Shown piece after piece: positions 57,935 to 64,000 of a DNA stretch of 64,000 bases. The translations under genes were made by a program, and so were the position numbers. Source of the stretch: Flavitalea sp966112615 (GTDB lineage Bacteria > Bacteroidota > Bacteroidia > Chitinophagales > Chitinophagaceae); NCBI GenBank assembly GCA_966112615.1, contig CBHWDO010000016.1, positions 28,866 to 92,865 of the forward strand. The letters run 5' to 3'. Every line of letters starts with the position of its first letter. The stretch's first letter is position 1. A model generated the notes under the pieces. That model was not told where the DNA came from. It was given only the letters and a program-made list of their open reading frames with translations, and searched no databases.

Positions 57935-58084
57935 TTATTTCTTCACGTAAGCATGCGCTGTATCTCTGAGGATCTGTGCGATCGAAGTGTTATTCTTCTT
58001 CGCTTTGGCCTTCAGCTTTTTGTGAAGAGAAGGAGCGATCATGCTTTCGATCTTTACTCCTTTTGATTTAACCTCTTGTGCCAT
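57935..58084 (-). CDS. Small ribbon-helix-helix regulator
   Basis: 49 residues, MAQEVKSKGVKIESMIAP, then HKKLKAKAKKNNTSIAQILRDTAHAYVKK. The strand plus two helices with the basic AKKNNTSIAQILRD helix is the Arc/CopG/CcdA ribbon-helix-helix pattern. Its location just before the internal terminator and recT suggests an early regulator. Real gene by composition and by its ATG position. Confidence 0.6.
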   Translation of the reverse strand: MAQEVKSKGVKIESMIAPSLHKKLKAKAKKNNTSIAQILRDTAHAYVKK

Positions 58085-58151
58085 TGTGATATAATTGAGT
58101 GATAAAAAAACTGGTAAAAAATTCCAGGAGGTAGAAACCTCCCGGCTACCC

Positions 58152-58301
58152 TTAAACCCTATCCGATGAAAGACTGAGACATTTGTTCTTTAAATATTTT
58201 CCTAGTTCTATCAATAGTTTCAGATAGATAATAGCTGCGACAATAAGTGCGCAAATGGCGCCTCCAACGAGGCAAAGAGCAAATGAGAATAGCAGTTTCA
58301 T
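58152..58301 (-). CDS. 49-residue membrane protein
   Basis: MKLLFSFALCLVGGAICAL, then IVAAIIYLKLLIELGKYL: one or two transmembrane segments, no family. One of three consecutive genes of exactly 49 codons. Confidence 0.5.
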   Translation of the reverse strand: MKLLFSFALCLVGGAICALIVAAIIYLKLLIELGKYLKNKCLSLSSDRV

Positions 58302-58320
58302 AACTTAAGATTTGAAGGGT

Positions 58321-58470
58321 TTACAAATACATGTTTTCGGTGGGATCATCTATATCATCTTCTTTCTGATCGTGGTCTGCCCATACATGAAGAGCAAGCA
58401 GGCCAAGTACCAATACAATTCCTACAGCGATAACATGATCAATGCTGGGAAAAGAGATTAATAGGTTCAT
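58321..58470 (-). CDS. 49-residue membrane protein with acidic tail
   Basis: MNLLISFPSIDHVIAVGIV, then LVLGLLALHVWADHDQKEDD. One transmembrane helix. Its start overlaps the upstream stop by 4 bases (ATGA), supporting a real gene. Function unknown. Confidence 0.55.
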   Translation of the reverse strand: MNLLISFPSIDHVIAVGIVLVLGLLALHVWADHDQKEDDIDDPTENMYL

Positions 58471-58769
58471 GATTTATTAGTTGATGGGTTAGTGTCTGGA
58501 AGTGATGAACGCACAATCTCGATTGCCTCATTGAATCTTTCAGGTCCAATTGGTTCTCCTCTTAATGCAAGAGCTTTCAAGTGATTATATTCTGCAACGC
58601 CTGGAGCTATCTGTACCATAGAATACCAACCACAGGCTACATATACTGATGTGATGGTTTCGCATACATCAATTTTGATAAGGTTTCCTTTGATGATTGT
58701 GTAGTAAGGCAGTTTAATTACTACCGATTCTTCCACGGTTTTTTGAAAGGTGTGAATAAGGGTGGACAT
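58467..58769 (-). CDS. Hypothetical early protein
   Basis: 100 residues from ATG 58769 (MSTLIHTFQKTVEESVVIKLP), chosen because it starts 5 bases after the HTH gene. Contains YYTIIKGNLIKIDVCETITSVYVACGWY (beta) and a helical end. No family. Coupled to the next gene by ATGA. Confidence 0.5.
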   Translation of the reverse strand: MSTLIHTFQKTVEESVVIKLPYYTIIKGNLIKIDVCETITSVYVACGWYSMVQIAPGVAEYNHLKALALRGEPIGPERFNEAIEIVRSSLPDTNPSTNKS

Positions 58770-58773
58770 AGGT

Positions 58774-59055
58774 TTAAGGTTGAAATAGTTTACAAACATC
58801 CTTGCGGAAAATGCAGCGGTTACGTCCGACCTTGGTAACTCTGATTCTGTTTTCAGAAATCTTTCTTTCAATAGTTTTAATGCTGCACTTATTCTTTTCT
58901 GCCACTTCTGAAAGTGTAATCAGGTCCGTTGGATCTTCTTTGTATGATGCAAGAACTTCACTTACACCTTGCTTCACCGCACTTACAATCACATCGGTAA
59001 GCGTAGCGCCATTCAGGATAATGGTATCTCCATTTACTTGTACTGTAGTAGTCAT
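58774..59055 (-). CDS. Excisionase/MerR-like DNA-binding protein
   Basis: 93 residues from ATG 59055 (MTTTVQVNGDTIIL). An N-terminal beta segment and a helix lead to an excisionase-type winged HTH: LITLSEVAEKNKCSIKTIERKISENRIRVTKVGRNRCIFRKDVCKLF. Could be an excisionase or an early regulator. Coupled to the upstream gene by ATGA. Confidence 0.6.
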   Translation of the reverse strand: MTTTVQVNGDTIILNGATLTDVIVSAVKQGVSEVLASYKEDPTDLITLSEVAEKNKCSIKTIERKISENRIRVTKVGRNRCIFRKDVCKLFQP

Positions 59056-59345
59056 GCTGTATAAGAGATTTCGATTTGAATTTCGAATACCACTCCTCTC
59101 CTGCTCCATTCATTTAGGTTTGCTTCCAATGGAAGAGACATTTCACGAATGATCCTTTCTGCACTTCTCATCCAGTGATCAGCAAGCCGACCATTTTTTA
59201 AAGTGTAGATCATTTTGTTTCTCTCCCGGTCAACAAAAAGCCTGGTCAATGGGAAGGACTTTTGAAATGCTTCCATTGCATGTTCAGGAGTCATTACTGT
59301 ATCATCGATCATGTGCTGTGTGTAGGTTTGGTCTAAGAGTGGCAT
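59052..59345 (-). CDS. Hypothetical early protein
   Basis: 97 residues. Contains AFQKSFPLTRLFVDRERNKMIYTLKNGRLADHWMRSAERI. No family recognised. Second gene of the early leftward operon, after the Cro-like gene. Confidence 0.5.
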   Translation of the reverse strand: MPLLDQTYTQHMIDDTVMTPEHAMEAFQKSFPLTRLFVDRERNKMIYTLKNGRLADHWMRSAERIIREMSLPLEANLNEWSRRGVVFEIQIEISYTA

Positions 59346-59412
59346 AACTGATAAGTTGAATTGATGTGTTGCAATTGATGTTAGCCGTGAGTACTTTCGA
59401 ATTGATTTAGGC

Positions 59413-59604
59413 TCATGCAGTAGTTGCTGATTGCCTTATTCCTTCCAATCGCTCCAATGCTTGAACCGCTTTGGGGGTCGTTAGGCGATCATCATTTCGA
59501 TCGATCCACCTCTGAATGGTTAACGGACTCTTGTTAAAAGCATCAGCCAGTGCCCCAATTTCTGTTTGACTGAATTGCCTGGTTTGGATTTTATCCGTAT
59601 TCAT
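59413..59604 (-). CDS. Small Cro-like helix-turn-helix protein
   Basis: 63 residues from ATG 59604 (MNTDKIQTRQFSQTEIGALADAFNKSPLTIQRWIDRNDDRL). The HTH pattern covers residues 10-35. It is divergent from the repressor gene 59731, sharing the operator region, which is the classic cro position. First gene of the early operon. Confidence 0.65.
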   Translation of the reverse strand: MNTDKIQTRQFSQTEIGALADAFNKSPLTIQRWIDRNDDRLTTPKAVQALERLEGIRQSATTA

Positions 59605-59654
59605 ATATCTTGTGTTTCGGTTTTGAATCAATTGTGAAACAAATATATATCGGA

Positions 59655-59725
59655 AATACTACAAATCCTATAGGAATTACTATTTTTCCTAAAATATTTA
59701 TAGTATTTAAGGTTTTATACTATTT
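59655..59725. promoter_or_regulatory. Divergent operator region of the lysogeny switch
   Basis: Four related 10-12-base units lie between cro-like and repressor genes: AATACTACAAAT (59655-59666), ATTACTATTT (59676-59685), TATAGTATTT (59699-59708) and TATACTATTT (59716-59725). A perfect palindrome TCCTATAGGA (59666-59675) lies between the first two. These are probable repressor/Cro sites. Confidence 0.55.
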
Positions 59726-59730
59726 ATTAA

Positions 59731-60117
59731 ATGAATTCCAAAGAACAGGTCAGAAAGATCATTTCAGCTATAGAAGAGGAGCATAAGATGTCTATGCAGG
59801 AAATCTCTAAAGGAATGGGGTATGGGCCTAATTATATATCTGACAGTCTCACTCCAACTGGAAAAGTGTCTGATCGTTTTATAAAGAAACTTGAGGAGTA
59901 TCAGAATAAACTAAAACAAAAAGCACCCGACGTACCAGACGTGGATGCTTTTATGGCAACAGAGATAATAAAGATAGAGGCTACTCTTGCCGTGATCGTT
60001 GAGATTCTTGCTGAACAGGAGGCCGCACGAATGAACGTACCTGTAACGAAACTGTTGAGTGCGTTTGATAAAGCGATTGAAGACAAAGAACAGTTGATGC
60101 GCAAACAAAAGAGGTGA
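59731..60117 (+). CDS. Phage repressor-like protein with HTH and coiled-coil tail
   Basis: 128 residues. N-terminal HTH: QVRKIISAIEEEHKMSMQEISKGMGYGPNYISDSL, with the recognition helix PNYISDSL. The C-terminal half is a helical coiled coil (MATEIIKIEATLAVIVEILAEQEAARMN). No LexA/CI-like peptidase domain is present, so it would not be self-cleaved. Divergent from the Cro-like gene, with repeated operator sites just upstream. Likely maintains lysogeny. Confidence 0.6.
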   Translation: MNSKEQVRKIISAIEEEHKMSMQEISKGMGYGPNYISDSLTPTGKVSDRFIKKLEEYQNKLKQKAPDVPDVDAFMATEIIKIEATLAVIVEILAEQEAARMNVPVTKLLSAFDKAIEDKEQLMRKQKR

Positions 60118-60461
60118 CCCGTCGCAGGGCCCTGGATTTCTTCTTCTTGGACATAGGGCAATCGTGATGGTTAAGGGTTAAAAACTGATAAGGGGTGGGT
60201 TCATTAGGATCATGGAGAAAAAAGACGTAGGACAATCATACGCAAGGAAAGAGAAGGGCAACCACGCCCCGACATCCAGAGCAGTACAATGCCTACGCCG
60301 TGCGGTAAACAGTACCCTGGATATCAATGAGGAATGTGGTTGTTTTCTCTTTCCAAGGAGTTTGCAATATAGGAGAATTTTGAAAAGTAGCAGATGGGAT
60401 TTTTCTTTTTTAAAATGAGGAAAACACCATTGAAATTCAAGGCATAGTAAAACAAAATTAT

Positions 60462-61070
60462 ATGATCAGATTATGCGCTTTTTTGATAGTTATATTGATC
60501 TCATTTAATTGTACCTCTAAGTATAATAATGGTAAAAGCTCAGAGAATGAAGACTACCATAAAGATTCTATTTATTATCAAAAAGCAGTTGATTCTTTAG
60601 CTGCTTTAATTGATACAATAAAAGATGACTTTTCAACAAGCTTGCTAATAGTGGACCCTGAAATTAGCATTGGCAGAGATTCTGATAAGGTTGAAACATC
60701 TTTCTACATTAAAGAAAATGGCAGCCCTGATTCAATTAGATTTTTTTTATATAACTATTCCGGTGACTATGCAAACCCCGAAATAGCTACCCTTAAAATT
60801 GATGATTCTTTATATAATGTTCGTCCTTACCATCATTCAATAAAGGATGGGTATGAATTCGCAGTACTTTCCAAACAGTTCAATGATCCAGCGTTTTTAG
60901 CTTTACAAGGCGCAAGGTCTGTTAAAGTTAGAATGATGGGAACCTCTGTCTATGATTACACTTTTTCAGAAAAGGAAATAAGATCAATGCAAAAAATGAT
61001 TTCATTTCAGGATGCAGCCAATAGGCTTTATAAGGTAAAAATCATACTCAGCCATATAAAATCCAATTAA
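60462..61070 (+). CDS. Putative lipoprotein
   Basis: 202 residues with an N-terminal hydrophobic signal ending ISFNC, a lipobox-like cysteine but with Asn instead of a small residue before it, followed by Ser/Asn-rich sequence. The mature part contains DSIYYQKAVDSLAALIDTIKDDF and beta-rich sequence. The 344 bases before it (60118-60461) hold no convincing gene. Its stop is followed directly by the next start. Function unknown. Confidence 0.55.
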   Translation: MIRLCAFLIVILISFNCTSKYNNGKSSENEDYHKDSIYYQKAVDSLAALIDTIKDDFSTSLLIVDPEISIGRDSDKVETSFYIKENGSPDSIRFFLYNYSGDYANPEIATLKIDDSLYNVRPYHHSIKDGYEFAVLSKQFNDPAFLALQGARSVKVRMMGTSVYDYTFSEKEIRSMQKMISFQDAANRLYKVKIILSHIKSN

Positions 61071-61367
61071 ATGCCGATATCAGATAAAAGAATGCTTTCC
61101 CTGATGGAATATGCCATAGGTGAGCAGATGGCCGAGCATGAAAGTGACTACCTGGCAAAGATCGGTTTCCCCAGAACTAATATTGGAAACGTGCGCCGTG
61201 GTCACCAGAGCTTCACCCGGGACCATATATATAATGCATGCAAGTTGACAGGTGCAAATGCAAACTGGATCTTTGGATTTGAAACCAATATGCTCCGGAA
61301 AGAACCAAAGGATCCCCTGGAGATGATCAAGGCAGCAGTGCAGATGATGGAATCAAAGAAGAAGTAA
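61071..61367 (+). CDS. Repressor-like helix-turn-helix regulator
   Basis: 98 residues. Contains GEQMAEHESDYLAKIGFPRTNIGNVRRGHQSFTRDHIYNACKLTGANANWIFGFE, an XRE/CI-type HTH with an unusual NIGNVRRG turn. Its start is directly after the lipoprotein stop, so the two are cotranscribed. Followed by a GC hairpin. Possibly a regulator of this cassette or a phage immunity-related protein. Confidence 0.55.
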   Translation: MPISDKRMLSLMEYAIGEQMAEHESDYLAKIGFPRTNIGNVRRGHQSFTRDHIYNACKLTGANANWIFGFETNMLRKEPKDPLEMIKAAVQMMESKKK

Positions 61368-61386
61368 AAGGCCCGCAAAGGGCCTT
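61368..61386. terminator. Hairpin after the 61071 gene
   Basis: AAGGCCC (61368-61374), loop GCAAA, GGGCCTT (61380-61386). No strong T-run follows, so it is a weak terminator or pause hairpin. The next 230 bases show no gene. Confidence 0.4.
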
Positions 61387-61616
61387 GCCTACTTAAGAGC
61401 TTAACCAGGATAAACCTAAACTTACAAAACCTTTTCTTCAAGGTGTATATGGAAAGCCAAAACCACAATTGAAGAAAATTAAGCACTATAATTCCTTCGA
61501 AAATTATCCAGGAACAAGTACTGAAATATTAATAAGGTATTAAAAACCATTCACATTTTATAATCCAATCAACTTCTTTGTGCTGAAAGTGTTGTTTAGT
61601 TTCTAGACAGTATTCT

Positions 61617-61910
61617 ATGAAATTCAATCTTCTAAAAAAAGAGCAGCTTTTATCATCTGATTCAGAATGTCTTACTGATAAACATAAGGTCAAGCAGGAA
61701 TTGATGAAAAAATACAGCCATATTAAAGTTGGATCCCAAGTCACTTTCTCTTTCAATAAAAATGAAGTTTACACCGTTCAGGAAATAGATCTTATTGCCA
61801 GGACAGCCTTCTGTCTTTTTACAAATCCTACAACCAACCAGGAAGAAACAATAGAACTACCGTTGCAAACAATAATCCCTGTAAATTTTGATGGATCCAA
61901 ACCTGAATAA
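61617..61910 (+). CDS. SH3-like small protein, paralogue 1 (YodC/DUF2158-resembling)
   Basis: 97 residues. After a ~35-residue leader, the domain IKVGSQVTFSFNKNEVYTVQEIDLIARTAFCLF...ETIELPLQTIIPV matches three neighbours: GS-V, a hydrophobic strand, A-F/Y-C, then a C-terminal strand ending in L. The pattern resembles the small YodC (DUF2158) domain. First of four paralogues in the cluster; overlaps the next gene by 20 bases. Confidence 0.55.
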   Translation: MKFNLLKKEQLLSSDSECLTDKHKVKQELMKKYSHIKVGSQVTFSFNKNEVYTVQEIDLIARTAFCLFTNPTTNQEETIELPLQTIIPVNFDGSKPE

Positions 61911-62094
61911 CGAAAGTCAACCACACCAAATAACTACCGGTTCCAAAGTATATTTCATCCTGCAGAAGCATATGGAGATGGAAGTGGTCTCTATTGACCC
62001 CCAGGAGAAAACAGCCTATTGCAAATACCTAAATCCTCAGTTTAAATCTTTTGAATTTTACACCTTCCCGCTTGACACGCTCAAAATATTATAG
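61891..62094 (+). CDS. SH3-like small protein, paralogue 2
   Basis: 67 residues from ATG 61891. Domain ITTGSKVYFILQKHMEMEVVSIDPQEKTAYCKYLNPQFKSFEFYTFPLDTLKIL. It overlaps the previous gene by 20 bases in another frame, so it is likely coexpressed. Function unknown. Confidence 0.55.
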   Translation: MDPNLNNESQPHQITTGSKVYFILQKHMEMEVVSIDPQEKTAYCKYLNPQFKSFEFYTFPLDTLKIL

Positions 62095-62121
62095 TAGCTT
62101 GATATAAAAGGTAACAGCTAT

Positions 62122-62550
62122 ATGTGCAAGCAACTGGAGGGAGCGGTTCTTTACCTTGAACATGATCATAATGACCAGCAAAGAATGCTGGAAATAATTA
62201 GCAAACTTGGCATCAAAAATCACGTTGAAATCTTTAAAAAGGGAGATGATCTAATATTTTACCTCCTTGCTTCAGATAGTCAACCTTTGATTGTTATTTC
62301 AGATCTGGATCCTCAAAGTAAAGAAGGCATTGAAACCAGGAAAAAAATACTTGAAATTGAAAGCCTCAAAAAGAAAAGTATTCCATTCTACTTTTTACTC
62401 TCTCCTGATAGTGATCTAAATGAAGTACTAGGGTTTACTAAACTAAACGCGGAAGGGGTGTTGGTAAAACTTCCTATTCTGGAAAAAATGACCATTCAAA
62501 TCAGTTTGGTACTTAATCACTGTATGGAATTTCTAAGCCAGATTTTATAA
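62122..62550 (+). CDS. Receiver (CheY-like) domain protein
   Basis: 142 residues. VLYLEHDHNDQQRMLEIISKLG supplies an acidic pocket (D-x-N-D), LIVISDLDPQSKEG the phospho-accepting Asp region, FYFLLSPDS the Ser/Thr strand, and GVLVKLPIL the conserved Lys-Pro. A single-domain response regulator without an output domain. No histidine kinase gene is beside it. It sits in the middle of the SH3-like paralogue cluster. Confidence 0.65.
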   Translation: MCKQLEGAVLYLEHDHNDQQRMLEIISKLGIKNHVEIFKKGDDLIFYLLASDSQPLIVISDLDPQSKEGIETRKKILEIESLKKKSIPFYFLLSPDSDLNEVLGFTKLNAEGVLVKLPILEKMTIQISLVLNHCMEFLSQIL

Positions 62551-62681
62551 TCCGAAGTGTCTTCCCGCCATTTGAATAAGGGATTTATTATAGTCTTATA
62601 AGTGAAAACCCTATGAATCGTCTTAAACCTTGACTGTGTAATTCAATTATTATTTAATTGCAAAAAACTTGAACAAAAGCT

Positions 62682-62900
62682 ATGGAAAAAGGTAATTTCA
62701 AGGGGTTCAAGGTAGGATCAATGGTAATTTTAAAAGAAATGCCTTCGTTTAAAATGGAAATTGTGAGGCTTCTTAGAATAACCAATCTAGCCTATTGCAA
62801 GCATGTCCATTCTGAAAATGGAGAGATCACATATTCCTACCTCAATATCGATCTGCTACAAAAAATTGAAGGAGAAAAAGGGAGTGAACCTGGTATATAA
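62682..62900 (+). CDS. SH3-like small protein, paralogue 3
   Basis: 72 residues. Domain FKVGSMVILKEMPSFKMEIVRLLRITNLAYCKHVHSENGEITYSYLNIDLLQKI. It is the closest to the YodC pattern of the four (G-S-x-V-x-L-K-x-x-P-x-x-K-M). Function unknown. Confidence 0.55.
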   Translation: MEKGNFKGFKVGSMVILKEMPSFKMEIVRLLRITNLAYCKHVHSENGEITYSYLNIDLLQKIEGEKGSEPGI

Positions 62901-63002
62901 AATAGTTGCCTTCTTTATTAAGAATAGGTGTTTTCACATATATAAATAAAGATTTTACAACCCGAGAATTTCTATAATACCATTGGCCACTATTTTCAAT
63001 TT

Positions 63003-63191
63003 ATGGAAAGCCAATTAAACCAAGAAATATCAATAGGGTCGCAAGTGACTCGCCACTTTCACCCAGGAAAATTATTTGTAGTAAGACTTGTACATCCAAA
63101 AATAGGAACTGCATTTTGCAGGCAGGAAGATCCAAACACGGGATCTATCACCTATTGCTACCTCAACCTGGATCAGTTGAAGCTGGCTTAG
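63003..63191 (+). CDS. SH3-like small protein, paralogue 4
   Basis: 62 residues. Domain ISIGSQVTRHFHPGKLFVVRLVHPKIGTAFCRQEDPNTGSITYCYLNLDQLKLA, whose second half (GSITYCYLNLDQL) closely matches paralogue 3 (GEITYSYLNIDLL). Function unknown. Confidence 0.55.
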   Translation: MESQLNQEISIGSQVTRHFHPGKLFVVRLVHPKIGTAFCRQEDPNTGSITYCYLNLDQLKLA

Positions 63192-63224
63192 AAAAATCAA
63201 AGGCCCCATACAAGGACCTTTGAT
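63192..63224 (-). terminator. Terminator after the 63240 lipoprotein gene
   Basis: ATCAAAGG (63196-63203) / CCTTTGAT (63217-63224) stem with an additional pair toward the loop. On the minus strand it is followed by TTTTT. It separates the convergent paralogue cluster and lipoprotein genes. Confidence 0.65.
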
Positions 63225-63239
63225 GTACGATACTTCTCA

Positions 63240-63818
63240 TTACTGGGGAACATCTTTTCCATATTCTTGAAGAGCCCACTGAACTGCCATTTGGCCACCA
63301 GCTGCTATTTCACTCTGAGCTTGATCATTATGACACTGCCCAGCCTTTAACCAATTTATTGCAAGTTCCAATTTATCCTGTCTATATGCCTGAATTGCAT
63401 TTACCACACATGCATGAGCTGTGGCATTGCCACGAAGTTTGGGAGGGCCATCTCCGTTTATGATATAAGCCAGGCAGCGCATCTGTGCAGGAGGATTAGG
63501 ATTCTCCCACATCCATTTAATATGTCCCATATAAGGTTCAGTTCTGTTTGCAAAATTTACAGTTTGCATCGGAGCAGCTTTAGCGCTCTGATTTTGAATC
63601 TTCAATTTTGCAAGAGAATCTTCCAGAACCTTCATCATGGCTGCAACCTCCGTTACCTTAATGTAGTTAGAGTCATCTGCCCGGCTCTCAACTTTCATTG
63701 ATCCATCAGATATAGCTGCAGGCTCTTTCTTTTCTTCTTCCTTTTTATCATTGCAGGAAAAGAATACCAGTACCACCAGGGCATACAATACCACTGTAGG
63801 CTTTTTGAGCATATTCAT
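63240..63818 (-). CDS. Putative lipoprotein
   Basis: 192 residues. N-terminal hydrophobic segment with lipobox VFFSC and a Lys/Glu-rich spacer. The mature part has a short coiled segment (VTEVAAMMKVLEDSLAKLKIQ), WMWENPNPPAQMRCLAYIING and a helical C-terminus with AHACVVNAIQAYRQDKLELAINWLKAGQCH. No family recognised. Convergent with the SH3-like cluster. The 182 bases after 63818 show no gene. Confidence 0.55.
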   Translation of the reverse strand: MNMLKKPTVVLYALVVLVFFSCNDKKEEEKKEPAAISDGSMKVESRADDSNYIKVTEVAAMMKVLEDSLAKLKIQNQSAKAAPMQTVNFANRTEPYMGHIKWMWENPNPPAQMRCLAYIINGDGPPKLRGNATAHACVVNAIQAYRQDKLELAINWLKAGQCHNDQAQSEIAAGGQMAVQWALQEYGKDVPQ

Positions 63819-64000
63819 ACGAATAGTTTAAATGTTTGAAAATGGGTGCTAGTAACTAAGCCTGGAGAAGTATTGATAAGGTAAGACTGGCGCAGGAATT
63901 CCTGCTATGAACGTATAAAAGAAATCTGAGAAATGCAAGTCATATTGTAAGCTCCCCCTTTTTTAATGCCACTTGTTAGTTAGGGTTTTCAAATATAATT

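Noticed and set aside
60118..60180. Short matches to the tRNA-Leu sequence (GCCCTGG, TAGGGCA) as a possible right att site
   Set aside because: Only 7-base matches without order or extension; expected by chance.
60212..60418. A 68-codon plus-strand frame after the repressor gene
   Set aside because: Low-complexity, Cys/Arg-rich composition, no family and no promoter or coupling; the 60118-60461 region seems non-coding.
1..64000. CRISPR array, insertion sequence or rRNA
   Set aside because: No regularly spaced repeats with spacers, no transposase-like gene with terminal repeats, and no rRNA sequence were seen.

Overview
The window is chromosomal DNA from a member of the Bacteroidota, perhaps a Chitinophagaceae relative, carrying most of a large tailed-phage prophage. 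The phylum call rests on four things seen in the sequence: promoter elements of the TTTG / TAnnTTTG type, A-rich leaders instead of Shine-Dalgarno sites, signal peptides that end in an alanine- or glycine-containing site followed by Gln, and the type of the housekeeping proteins. The family call is an impression of protein style only.

Host left flank (1-2526): the 3' part of a TrmN6/YfiC-type tRNA methyltransferase gene, a saccharopine/alanine-dehydrogenase-like gene, a divergent hscB co-chaperone gene and tRNA-Leu(CAA). The phage begins directly after this tRNA and its terminator (about 2580).

Late phage region (2612-39647, almost all on the minus strand, so transcription runs from high to low coordinates): a PD-(D/E)XK nuclease, small and large terminase (39647-37362); a tail module with a G/GT-like tail chaperone that has a -1 slippery site, fibre and tail-tip proteins and a 1485-residue tape measure (35558-19505); a head module with ClpP-like protease/scaffold, major capsid, portal and connector (18782-12640); a run of signal-peptide-bearing fibre, Ig-like, beta-helix and esterase proteins (12002-5344); and a lysis cassette of small membrane proteins, spanin-like pair and GH19 endolysin (5311-2691). 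Tail genes precede head genes, the reverse of the common order. Plus-strand cargo genes interrupt the late region: a small gene at 18886, a secreted protein at 35668 and a HicAB toxin-antitoxin pair at 36574-37302.

Cargo region (39144-43596): single genes with their own promoter regions, including a zinc-ribbon protein with a HEPN-like RxxxxH motif and an HsdR-N-like PD-(D/E)XK nuclease. These look like defence or exclusion cargo.

Early region (43677-59604, minus strand): HTH proteins, a ribbon-helix-helix protein, RecT annealase plus lambda-type exonuclease, an SMC/RecF-like ATPase, a DnaQ-like exonuclease, a helicase-methyltransferase fusion, a C5-cytosine methyltransferase, a clamp-like protein, a replisome organiser, DnaB and a further PD-(D/E)XK nuclease. 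A Cro-like gene (59604) and a repressor (59731) diverge from a repeat-rich operator region. An intrinsic terminator lies inside the early operon just before recT.

Right part (60118-64000, mostly plus strand): a putative lipoprotein, a repressor-like regulator, then four paralogous small SH3-like (YodC/DUF2158-resembling) proteins surrounding a receiver-domain protein, and a convergent lipoprotein. No integrase and no second attachment site were found, so either the prophage runs past the window or its right border lies unrecognised after 60118.
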